From: Pseudomonas urmiensis
GTDB taxonomy: Bacteria > Pseudomonadota > Gammaproteobacteria > Pseudomonadales > Pseudomonadaceae
NCBI RefSeq assembly: GCF_014268815.2
Contig: NZ_JABWRE020000001.1
Location: 4,469,001 to 4,533,000 of the forward strand
Reading direction: 5' to 3'
Length of the DNA: 64,000 nucleotides
Both the position numbers and the translations under genes were made by a program. Shown piece by piece: positions 33,795 to 40,220 of this stretch. Numbering within the stretch: the stretch's first letter is position 1; every line of letters begins with the position of its first letter. Below the pieces are notes generated by a model. That model had not been told where the DNA came from, did not search any database, and saw only the letters and a program-made list of their open reading frames with translations.

Positions 33795-36700
33795 ATGCCG
33801 ATAATGCCGGCCATTCTGTTGCTGATCCTGTCCATTTGGAGCGCAACGGCCGGCGCCCTTACCCTGACCGACGAAGAGAAAGCCTGGCTCAGCGGACACC
33901 CACAGCTGCGGCTGGGTGTCGACGCTTCCTGGCCCCCGTTCGAATTCCGCGATCAGGAAGGCCACTACCAGGGATTGGCCGCCGATTACATCGCCCTGAT
34001 CCAGGAGCGCCTGGGTGTGACGCTCAAGCCGATCGAGCCCACCAATTGGAGCCGGGTCCTGGAACAGGCGCGGCATAACCAGCTCGACCTGCTGCCCGGC
34101 ATCATGTCGACTCCGGAGCGGCAGAATTACCTGTCGTTCACCCGCCCGTACCTGGACTTCCCGATTGTCATCCTCGCCCATGAAGGCGGCCCGCAACCGC
34201 GCACCCTCAAGGACCTGTACGGCCTGAAAATCGCCGTGGTGCAAGACTACGCCCCCCACGAACTACTGCGCACTCACCACCCCGACCTCAACCTGGTGGC
34301 CCTGCCCAATGTCAGCTCGGCCCTGCAAGCGCTAGCCACCGATGAAGTCGACGCGGTGGTCGGGGATCTCGCTTCAAGCATCTGGAGCTTGCGCCAGCTC
34401 AAGCTCGATGGTCTGTACGTCAGCGGTGAAACGCCCTATCGCTATCAACTGGCCATGGCTGTGCCTCGCGAGAACAAGCAATTGGTCGGCATTCTGGACA
34501 AGGTCCTGGCCGACATGAGCAGTGCGGAAATCAGCCACATCCAGCAGCGCTGGGTAGGTAACGTGGTCGACCAGAGAAGCTTCTGGCACGACATGCTCCT
34601 GTATGGCCTGCCGGGCGTACTGCTGCTGGTAGCGATCCTCGCTGCGATGATCCGCGTCAACCGCCGCCTGAGTTCGGAAATCTCGCGGCGCATCGCCCTG
34701 GAGCAAGAACTGCGCAGCAGCGAATATCACTACCGCAGCCTGGTAGAGAGCCTGTCAGCGATCGCCTGGGAAGCAGATGCCAACGACTTCACGTACAGCT
34801 ATGTGTCTCCGCATGCCGAAGACCTACTCGGTTTTGCCACCAACGAGTGGCTCAAGCCTGGCTTTTGGCGCAGCATCCTGCACCCTGAGGACGCGCTATG
34901 GGCGCAGGCCTACTGCGAAAGCGAGACCGCAGCAGGACGTGATCACAGCCTCGATTACCGGGTGATCCGCGCCGATGGCCATACCCTGTGGGTGCGCAAC
35001 ATCGTCAGCATGATCGAACACGGCCACCGACCGCTGATGCGCGGCTTGATGATCGACATCAGCGAGGCCAAACACACCGAAGATGCCCTGCGCCTGTCGG
35101 AGCAGAAGTTCGCTTCGGTATTCCAGCAATGCCCTGACATCCTGCTGATCGCCAGGCACAGCGATGGCTGCCTGCTTGAGGTCAATGAGGCCTTCGAGGA
35201 GCAAATCGGCTTGAGCCCCAGCGAAGTCGTCGGCCGCACGGCGACCGAGCTTGGCTTGTGGGGCGTTAGTGGCAGCGGTCCGGCCTTGCTTGAACGCCTG
35301 CATCGCGGCGGCATTCGCAACCTGGAAATGAGTTTCCGCCGTAGCAACGGCCAATTGTTCACCGGCCTGACCTCGGCCGAGACCTTTGATTTGGACGGCA
35401 TTCCCGCCCTGGTGGTGGCAGTGCGCGACATCAGCCAGTTGAAAGAGACCCAGCAACAGCTGCAAACCTCCGAAGAAAAATTTGCCAAAGCCTTCCACGC
35501 CTCGCCGGACGGTCTTTTGCTGTCGCGCCAGAGCGATGGCCTGCTGATCGAGGTCAACGAAGGCTTCTGCCGCCTGACCGGCTACGACCTCAACCCAACC
35601 ATCGACCAAACCTCGCTGGACCTGGGCATCTGGGTCGACCTCAACGAGCGCAAGCGCATGGTCGACCAGCTGCAGCGCGATGGCTTCGTGCGCGACTTCA
35701 GCTGCCATATCCGCCGCAGCGACGGACAGATCCGCCTGTGCGAGCTGTCTGCGCGGCCCCTGCCGATTGGCGGCATCGACTGCATGCTGACTATCGCCCG
35801 CGACATCACCGAACGCCACCTGATGCAGGAGAAACTGCAGTTGGCAGCCACGGTGTTCGAGAACACCGCCGAAGGCGTGTTGATCACCGATACCGACCAG
35901 CGCATCAGCGCGGTCAACCGCGCCTTCAGCGAGATTACCGGCTACAGCGAGATCGAAGCCCTGGGCCAGACACCCCGCCTGCTTGCCTCAGGCCAGCACG
36001 ACAGCGCGTTCTACGCGGCGATGTGGCACCAGCTGACAGCTGAAGGCCACTGGCAAGGCGAGATCCAGAACAAGCGCAAGAACAGCGAGCTCTACCCCAG
36101 CTGGCTGACCATCAGCGCGGTACGCAATAGCGACAGGGAAATAACCCATTTCGTTGCCGTCTTTGCCGATATCTCCAGCCTCAAGCACGCTCAAGCCAAG
36201 CTCGACTACCAAGCCCACCACGACCCACTGACCGGCCTGCCCAACCGCGCCTTGTTCGAAAACCGCTTGCAGGCCGCCCTCACCTGCGCGCAGATCTCCA
36301 ACCGCCAGGGGGCGGTGCTGTTCCTCGACCTGGACCGCTTCAAGCACATCAACGACAGCCTCGGTCACCCGGTTGGCGATCTGCTGCTCAAAGGCATTGC
36401 CCAGCGCCTCAAGGAACAAGTACGCGATGTCGACACCGTGGCCCGCCTGGGCGGCGACGAGTTCATCATTCTTCTACCTGGCCTGCACAAACCCAGTGAC
36501 GCCAGCAGCATTGCCAACAAGTTGCTGGCCTGCTTCCACGCCCCCTTCCAGGCCGGCGAACATGAGTTTTTCACCAGCGCCAGCATCGGCATCAGCCTCT
36601 ATCCGCAAGATGGCAGCGACGTCGCCAGCCTGATCCGCAATGCCGATGCCGCCATGTACCGCTCAAAAGCCAAAGGCCGCAACCGGGTCGAAGCCTACAC

Positions 36701-37538
36701 CCGCGATCTCACCGCCCAGGCCAGTGAACGCATTGCCCTGGAGCACGAACTGCGCCGGGCCATCGAACGCAACGAGCTCAGCCTGTATTACCAACCCAAG
36801 TTCAGCCTCAAGACCCAGAACCTGGTGGGTGCCGAAGCGTTGATCCGCTGGAGCCACCCGACCCTGGGCGAAGTCCCGCCCGAGCACTTCATTCACCTGG
36901 CCGAAGAGAATGGCACCATCCTCCAGCTTGGCGACTGGGTGCTGGAACAAGCCTGCCGGCAGATGCACGATTGGAAGACCACCTACCAGCCCTTCGGCCC
37001 CCTGTCGATCAACCTGGCCGGTGCGCAGTTGCGTCAGCCAAACCTGGCCAAGCGCATTGAAAGCCTGCTCAAGACCTATCAGCTGCAAGCGGGAGACTTG
37101 CAACTGGAAATCACCGAAAACTTCATCATGAGCCAGGCCGAAGAAGCCCTGAGCGTGCTGCATCAGCTCAAGCAACTGGGTGTGCAATTGGCAATCGACG
37201 ACTTCGGTACCGGCTACTCCTCGCTCAGTTACCTCAAGCGCTTGCCCCTGGATATCCTCAAGATCGACCAGTCCTTCATCCGCGGCCTGCCGGAAGACCC
37301 CCACGACGCCGCAATCGCCCGCGCCATCATTGCCCTGGGCCGCAGCATGCAGTTGACCATCATTGCCGAAGGCGTGGAGAACCAAGCCCAGCAGTACTTC
37401 CTTGCAGCCGAAGGTTGCGAGCAAATCCAGGGCTACATCGTCAGCCTGCCGCTACCGCCAGAGAAGTTCGCCGAGACCTTTCTTCGTATAGCACTATCGG
37501 ATCTTTCGGATGGCACCCATTCAAATCCCTCGCTATAA
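33795..37538 (+). CDS. Periplasmic-sensing PAS-GGDEF-EAL cyclic-di-GMP protein
   Basis: 1247 residues. Signal peptide (1-20), periplasmic family-3 solute-binding domain (about 25-255), membrane helix about 265-288, four or so PAS domains (about 300-780), GGDEF domain with RLGGDEF near 886, EAL domain from VGAEALIRW near 1014. The diguanylate cyclase signature is intact, an RxxD inhibitory site (RDVD) lies five residues upstream, and EAL-side residues (EITENF, IDDFGTGYSS, KIDQSFI, IAEGVE) are all present, so both synthesis and hydrolysis of c-di-GMP are chemically possible. The sensor domain is of the same kind as in the histidine kinase at 6106-8493. Monocistronic, between the rpoD terminator and a tRNA gene whose promoter overlaps its 3' end. 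Confidence 0.95.
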   Translation: MPIMPAILLLILSIWSATAGALTLTDEEKAWLSGHPQLRLGVDASWPPFEFRDQEGHYQGLAADYIALIQERLGVTLKPIEPTNWSRVLEQARHNQLDLLPGIMSTPERQNYLSFTRPYLDFPIVILAHEGGPQPRTLKDLYGLKIAVVQDYAPHELLRTHHPDLNLVALPNVSSALQALATDEVDAVVGDLASSIWSLRQLKLDGLYVSGETPYRYQLAMAVPRENKQLVGILDKVLADMSSAEISHIQQRWVGNVVDQRSFWHDMLLYGLPGVLLLVAILAAMIRVNRRLSSEISRRIALEQELRSSEYHYRSLVESLSAIAWEADANDFTYSYVSPHAEDLLGFATNEWLKPGFWRSILHPEDALWAQAYCESETAAGRDHSLDYRVIRADGHTLWVRNIVSMIEHGHRPLMRGLMIDISEAKHTEDALRLSEQKFASVFQQCPDILLIARHSDGCLLEVNEAFEEQIGLSPSEVVGRTATELGLWGVSGSGPALLERLHRGGIRNLEMSFRRSNGQLFTGLTSAETFDLDGIPALVVAVRDISQLKETQQQLQTSEEKFAKAFHASPDGLLLSRQSDGLLIEVNEGFCRLTGYDLNPTIDQTSLDLGIWVDLNERKRMVDQLQRDGFVRDFSCHIRRSDGQIRLCELSARPLPIGGIDCMLTIARDITERHLMQEKLQLAATVFENTAEGVLITDTDQRISAVNRAFSEITGYSEIEALGQTPRLLASGQHDSAFYAAMWHQLTAEGHWQGEIQNKRKNSELYPSWLTISAVRNSDREITHFVAVFADISSLKHAQAKLDYQAHHDPLTGLPNRALFENRLQAALTCAQISNRQGAVLFLDLDRFKHINDSLGHPVGDLLLKGIAQRLKEQVRDVDTVARLGGDEFIILLPGLHKPSDASSIANKLLACFHAPFQAGEHEFFTSASIGISLYPQDGSDVASLIRNADAAMYRSKAKGRNRVEAYTRDLTAQASERIALEHELRRAIERNELSLYYQPKFSLKTQNLVGAEALIRWSHPTLGEVPPEHFIHLAEENGTILQLGDWVLEQACRQMHDWKTTYQPFGPLSINLAGAQLRQPNLAKRIESLLKTYQLQAGDLQLEITENFIMSQAEEALSVLHQLKQLGVQLAIDDFGTGYSSLSYLKRLPLDILKIDQSFIRGLPEDPHDAAIARAIIALGRSMQLTIIAEGVENQAQQYFLAAEGCEQIQGYIVSLPLPPEKFAETFLRIALSDLSDGTHSNPSL

Positions 37539-37539
37539 T
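37510..37539 (+). promoter_or_regulatory. Promoter of the tRNA gene
   Basis: A perfect -10 TATAAT (37534-37539) and a 4/6 -35 ATGGCA (37510-37515) spaced by 18 bases lie just before the tRNA gene. The whole element is inside the last codons of the GGDEF-EAL gene, whose stop codon falls within the -10 hexamer. Confidence 0.65.
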
Positions 37540-37553
37540 CCCGGCACCTTCTG

Positions 37554-37630
37554 GGGCCTATAGCTCAGTTGGTTAGAGCAGAGGACTCATAATCCTTTGG
37601 TCCACGGTTCGAGTCCGTGTGGGCCCACCA
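37554..37630 (+). tRNA. tRNA with CAU anticodon, probably tRNA-Ile2 (lysidine-modified)
   Basis: 77 nucleotides folding into a complete cloverleaf with 3' CCA encoded. Acceptor stem GGGCCTA/TGGGCCC (one U-G pair), anticodon CAT at 37588-37590, T-arm CACGG-TTCGAGT-CCGTG. CAU is shared by tRNA-Met and tRNA-Ile2. Base pairs C4-G69 and C5-G68 in the acceptor stem are those reported as TilS (lysidine synthetase) determinants, whereas elongator tRNA-Met typically has U-A/A-U there. I therefore favour tRNA-Ile2, reading AUA after lysidine modification; elongator Met is the alternative. No initiator features (C1-A72 mismatch, three G-C pairs in the anticodon stem) are present. Confidence 0.93.
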
Positions 37631-37641
37631 AACAAACGACA

Positions 37642-37663
37642 AAGCCGCGCATTTGCGCGGCTT
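37642..37663 (+). terminator. Hairpin terminator after the tRNA
   Basis: AAGCCGCGC and GCGCGGCTT pair across ATTT, 12 bases downstream of the tRNA CCA end. The T-tract is interrupted (TTGTCGTATTT), so efficiency may be moderate. Confidence 0.7.
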
Positions 37664-37690
37664 GTCGTATTTGCTGTTCAAGAGCCTCGC

Positions 37691-37721
37691 GTGAGCCGAA
37701 TAACGCATCTAATCGGCTCAC
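37691..37721. repeat. Inverted repeat between tRNA and glycosyltransferase gene
   Basis: GTGAGCCGA and TCGGCTCAC pair perfectly over a 13-base loop. It lies 16 bases past the stop of the minus-strand glycosyltransferase gene and may be that gene's 3'-end hairpin; no T-run follows on the minus strand. Confidence 0.45.
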
Positions 37722-37737
37722 GGCACCAGCGCCTACG

Positions 37738-38421
37738 TTAAAGATCGCGCAACAACAGCGTCTTGCCAAAGTTGCGCAGTGCTTGGCTGTACTGCCGGCG
37801 CCAGTTATCCCGCCAGTACGCCGCATCGGGGTATTTGCCATCCAGACAGCGCACCGCAATGATGTCGCTGGAGGCGATTTCTTCAGGCTGCTGCTGGCTG
37901 AGCATGGGGAAGGCCATATAGGCTTTGAAGCGTTTGGACAGCACCCGGTCGATAGCGACGTTATTGAACGGCGCCTCTTCAAGCAGACGCTGGCAGCCAC
38001 GGGCAGAGAGGATGTAGGCGTGGGTGCCCCTGGCGCGTACGCGGGCGATGCCGCGGGTCCACGTTAGCCAGACCTTGCCCAGGTTGGCGCCGAGGTAGAA
38101 CAGCTCAGGGTCGCGGCGCTGGAAAAACCTGTTGATCTGCTCGACCTGGATCGGGTCGAAGGTAAGCAGGGTGGCGTCATCTTCAAGAATCAGGATGCGC
38201 CGGTAGCCGCGTTCGAGCGCCGCTCTGGCGCATTTCATGTGAGAGTCGAAACAGCCGCGCTCGGGGCTGTATTGGTCGCGATCCACCAGCATGAACTCGA
38301 TATCCAGCCCACTTGCAGCAAACTCTCGTTGCAATAACTCGCGACGGTCGCTGCGTTCCTTGAGGCTGATGCAGAAAACGCCGTCGATCTGCAGACGGCT
38401 CAGGTCCTTGTGTTTGGTCAT
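37738..38421 (-). CDS. Glycosyltransferase family 25 (LPS-type) protein
   Basis: About 227 residues from ATG 38421 (MTKHKDLSRLQIDGVFCISL), preceded by GGAAGGG; the frame is open further upstream without support. GT25 features are the N-terminal ISLKERSDRR, EKG-like RGCFDSHMKCARAALERG, the LILEDDATLL acidic motif and a later YILSARGCQRLLE. GT25 enzymes transfer galactose or glucose to lipooligosaccharide in other bacteria. There are no LPS genes nearby, so the acceptor is unclear. It lies beside a tRNA gene, opposite in direction to its neighbours, which fits an acquired single gene. Confidence 0.85.
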   Translation of the reverse strand: MTKHKDLSRLQIDGVFCISLKERSDRRELLQREFAASGLDIEFMLVDRDQYSPERGCFDSHMKCARAALERGYRRILILEDDATLLTFDPIQVEQINRFFQRRDPELFYLGANLGKVWLTWTRGIARVRARGTHAYILSARGCQRLLEEAPFNNVAIDRVLSKRFKAYMAFPMLSQQQPEEIASSDIIAVRCLDGKYPDAAYWRDNWRRQYSQALRNFGKTLLLRDL

Positions 38422-38740
38422 CCCTTCCATCTCTCGAACAGGTGAATCTTCACCGACGCTAAGGCGCCTCGGGCCACGGTTTGCTCCAGCCGACCTGCTC
38501 ACTTTATTGCTTAACTTCAGGCCTGCCGTTGTCGTTCTACTCCATCTGTGACGCCTGCAACATTGCGACGATTTCCCTGGCAAAGACCTGCGTGGCAAAC
38601 AGGCCTACTCCCTGAGCTTAGACCTGAAACCATCTTTGCTCGTTGGATAGGCCAACCCATGCGCAATAAGCGCTGTTCAACCGCCTTGCTCTAGGTGCAA
38701 AGGGCTGACTAGTCTATGGCCTTCTGAACAGAGAGCCGTC
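38422..38740. other. Intergenic region with short palindrome and AsnC promoter candidate
   Basis: The 319 bases between the divergent glycosyltransferase and Lrp/AsnC genes contain no convincing gene. A perfect palindrome GGTGAATCTTCACC sits at 38441-38454, about 20 bases upstream of the glycosyltransferase start. TTGCTC (38686) and TAGTCT (38710), spaced by 18 bases, may be the promoter of the regulator gene. Confidence 0.4.
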
Positions 38741-39202
38741 ATGCCAGACTCCCGTCAAATCGCCCTCGATGAAATCGACCGCCAGCTCATCGCGCTACTA
38801 CAAATCAACGCCCGTGAAAGCGTCGCCACCCTCGCTCGCCACCTGGGCATTGCCCGCACCACGGTCAATTCGCGCCTGGCGCGACTGGAGAAGAGCAAGG
38901 TTATAACCGGTTATGGCGTGCGCTTGGGCCAGCGCCTGATAGGCGGTGGTCTGCAGGCCTATGTCGGGATCAAGGTGCAGCCGCGTTCGGGCAAGGATGT
39001 GGTGCGGCGCATGAGCGCCATGGGCCAGGTGCAGCAACTTTGCGCGGTGAGCGGCGAGTTCGACTATGTGGCGTGGCTGCACAGCGATTCTCCCGAGCAA
39101 CTGGACCAACTGCTCGATCAGATCGGCAGCCTTGAGGGCGTGGAGAAAACCACCACCTCGATCATCCTCAGCAGCAAAGTGGACCGCGGGCAGCCGGGCT
39201 GA
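38741..39202 (+). CDS. Lrp/AsnC-family transcriptional regulator
   Basis: 153 residues. N-terminal winged helix-turn-helix (LDEIDRQLIALLQINARESV then the recognition segment IARTTVNSRLARLEKSKVITGY) and a C-terminal RAM/AsnC ligand-binding domain (about 70-150, with GVEKTTTSIILSSKV). Such proteins form octamers that sense amino acids. The lysine-degradation genes davBA begin about 1 kb downstream on the same strand, so a role in lysine or amino-acid control is plausible, but the intervening accessory segment separates them. Confidence 0.93.
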   Translation: MPDSRQIALDEIDRQLIALLQINARESVATLARHLGIARTTVNSRLARLEKSKVITGYGVRLGQRLIGGGLQAYVGIKVQPRSGKDVVRRMSAMGQVQQLCAVSGEFDYVAWLHSDSPEQLDQLLDQIGSLEGVEKTTTSIILSSKVDRGQPG

Positions 39203-39219
39203 CTAATTGCGCCTGGGCA

Positions 39220-39510
39220 TCAACGCTCCATCGCGTCGAGCACCGCGTCAGTCAGGGCTTTGATCGCCTCGGCTGAATGATGGATCGTCCAGATCAGGCC
39301 GCTGTGTGATTCCGAAGCATGGTGTTGGGCGTAATCATCTGCGATCTGGCGGATACCGTTGGCCAACAGACTGGCGTGGACCAAGGCGTCAGCGGCGTCG
39401 ATACCCGAGCTTACGTGGAACACTGGCGGATGGCTGGATTCGCAGGTGCTGAAAGGTTGTTCGGTGGTCGGGTTGAGTTTGAGGGGTGGATCGGGAACGA
39501 TCTTTTTCAC
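39220..39510 (-). CDS. Small DUF6124/DUF3077-like protein
   Basis: 96 residues from a GTG at 39510 (VKKIVPDPPLKLN), with TGGAGG eight bases upstream; ATGs at 39525 and 39552 are alternatives. The pattern KKIVPDPP, then FHVSSGIDAADALVHASLLA, is shared by small uncharacterised proteins common in Pseudomonas (DUF6124/DUF3077 as I recognise them). Predicted all-helical and cytosolic; no function known. Its upstream region on the same strand is unusually structured (see 39545-39720). It is convergent with the AsnC regulator. Confidence 0.75.
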   Translation of the reverse strand: MKKIVPDPPLKLNPTTEQPFSTCESSHPPVFHVSSGIDAADALVHASLLANGIRQIADDYAQHHASESHSGLIWTIHHSAEAIKALTDAVLDAMER

Positions 39511-39544
39511 AGGGTTAGCCTCCATAGCCGATTCAAGGAGACCA

Positions 39545-39664
39545 CTACCCATCCCTTCTCACGGAAATGGGTGGCAGCCGTACACGGGGTGAGAACCGGC
39601 GTTCGTAGAGGCCAATGACTCCGGCCAGGCAAAGCCTGCCCATGCACAGCTGCCATAACAGCAT
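39545..39664 (-). CDS. Possible 39-residue leader peptide nested in a hairpin
   Basis: An ATG at 39664 opens MLLWQLCMGRLCLAGVIGLY and ends RRDG at 39545, 34 bases before the DUF6124-like start. The ATG directly follows one arm of the 11-bp stem (39665-39675), so the only purine-rich candidate SD (AGAGG) is both paired and too close. The peptide has a hydrophobic front and an arginine-rich end. The open frame actually extends upstream to 39793, but this internal start is the one coupled to the hairpin. It may be a regulatory leader ORF or a chance frame in a structured RNA. Confidence 0.3.
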   Translation of the reverse strand: MLLWQLCMGRLCLAGVIGLYERRFSPRVRLPPISVRRDG

Positions 39665-39719
39665 GCCTCTACGAATAACCGACGGGTTCTCACGCCCGAT
39701 CACCGATATACGGCGATCC
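39551..39719 (-). promoter_or_regulatory. Structured 5' leader with mutually exclusive stems
   Basis: GTGAGAA at 39589-39595 can pair with TTCTCAC at 39556-39562 or, in a longer stem, with TTCTCAC at 39687-39693. The longer stem is extended by a perfect 11-bp pairing (TTCGTAGAGGC 39602-39612 with GCCTCTACGAA 39665-39675). A third hairpin (GATCACCG/CGGCGATC) is at 39699-39719, and ACCCAT/ATGGGT is at 39547-39573. On the minus strand these precede the DUF6124-like gene, resembling an attenuator or riboregulator. No known riboswitch class is recognised. Confidence 0.5.
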
Positions 39720-39732
39720 CGTGAAGGTAGCG

Positions 39733-39909
39733 ATGAACTATTTCCCGCACAGCCAGACCGAGGCGATAGCGCGCGTAGGATACGTCCTGACATTTTTGTG
39801 GTCTGTAGGAGGCTTCCTAGCTAAGTGCGGTTCTCCACATAGGCACGGCTGCCCCAGGAAATTTTTCGAAGCCATTTTGACGTTACGCGTCATTGGCACA
39901 GGTGATTAA
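39733..39909 (+). CDS. Small hypothetical ORF, uncertain
   Basis: 58 residues starting MNYFPHSQTEAIARVGYVLT, with GAAGGTAG suitably placed upstream of the ATG. One hydrophobic stretch (about 14-32, ending in FLAKCG) could be a membrane segment, and the C-terminal half is basic. I recognise no family. Its 5' end abuts the structured leader of the opposite strand. Base composition falls towards AT in its second half. It may not be expressed. Confidence 0.25.
   Translation: MNYFPHSQTEAIARVGYVLTFLWSVGGFLAKCGSPHRHGCPRKFFEAILTLRVIGTGD
39878..39892. promoter_or_regulatory. Operator-like palindrome TGACG-N5-CGTCA
   Basis: A perfect palindrome with five-base half-sites lies 50 bases before the antitoxin-like ORF and includes a TTGACG -35-like hexamer at 39877. 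Autoregulatory operators of this kind are common in front of HigA-type antitoxin genes; here it would be a leftover control site. Confidence 0.4.
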
Positions 39910-39941
39910 CATTGCCGACCTCTGCACACGAGGTTGTAGCA

Positions 39942-40094
39942 ATGAAACGAGATATTTTCACTGAACTGCACGAAGGAATCGCAGCTTTAGCAGAAATGCG
40001 AATCGCAAAGAGCAAGCTGCCCCCCAGAGGTAAACCCTCCAACCAAAGACCATCACCCACATTCGTCATTAAAACCAAATCGGCGTCTAAATGA
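39942..40094 (+). pseudogene. Remnant of an XRE/HigA-type antitoxin gene (N-terminal fragment)
   Basis: From ATG 39942, preceded by GAGGTTG, the frame reads MKRDIFTELHEGIAALAEMR, closely resembling the start of the roughly 100-residue helix-turn-helix antitoxins paired with HigB/RelE-type toxins (typically MKRDIFSEL-EG---L). After about 26 residues the similarity I can recognise stops and the frame ends at residue 50 with basic low-complexity sequence; the helix-turn-helix domain and a toxin gene are missing. The surroundings are AT-richer than the rest of the window. I read it as a decayed toxin-antitoxin locus, though a functional small protein cannot be excluded. Confidence 0.45.
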
Positions 40095-40220
40095 CGACCT
40101 ATCGATCATATCGACATCATGTTGAGTCTTAATTACGAACTACCTCCCCTCTAAAATCACCTCCAGGCATTTCCTATACTCAGGCTCCGCCCCTCGCGCA
40201 GCCCCTGGCAAGGTCATCAC

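Noticed and set aside
39617..39824. 69-codon plus-strand frame across the structured region
   Set aside because: It merely crosses the hairpins in an antisense frame, has no ribosome-binding site and ends in unrelated sequence.
39733..40094. Intact toxin-antitoxin locus
   Set aside because: Only the N-terminal fragment of an antitoxin-like protein is seen; no HigB/RelE-like toxin frame is present on either strand nearby.
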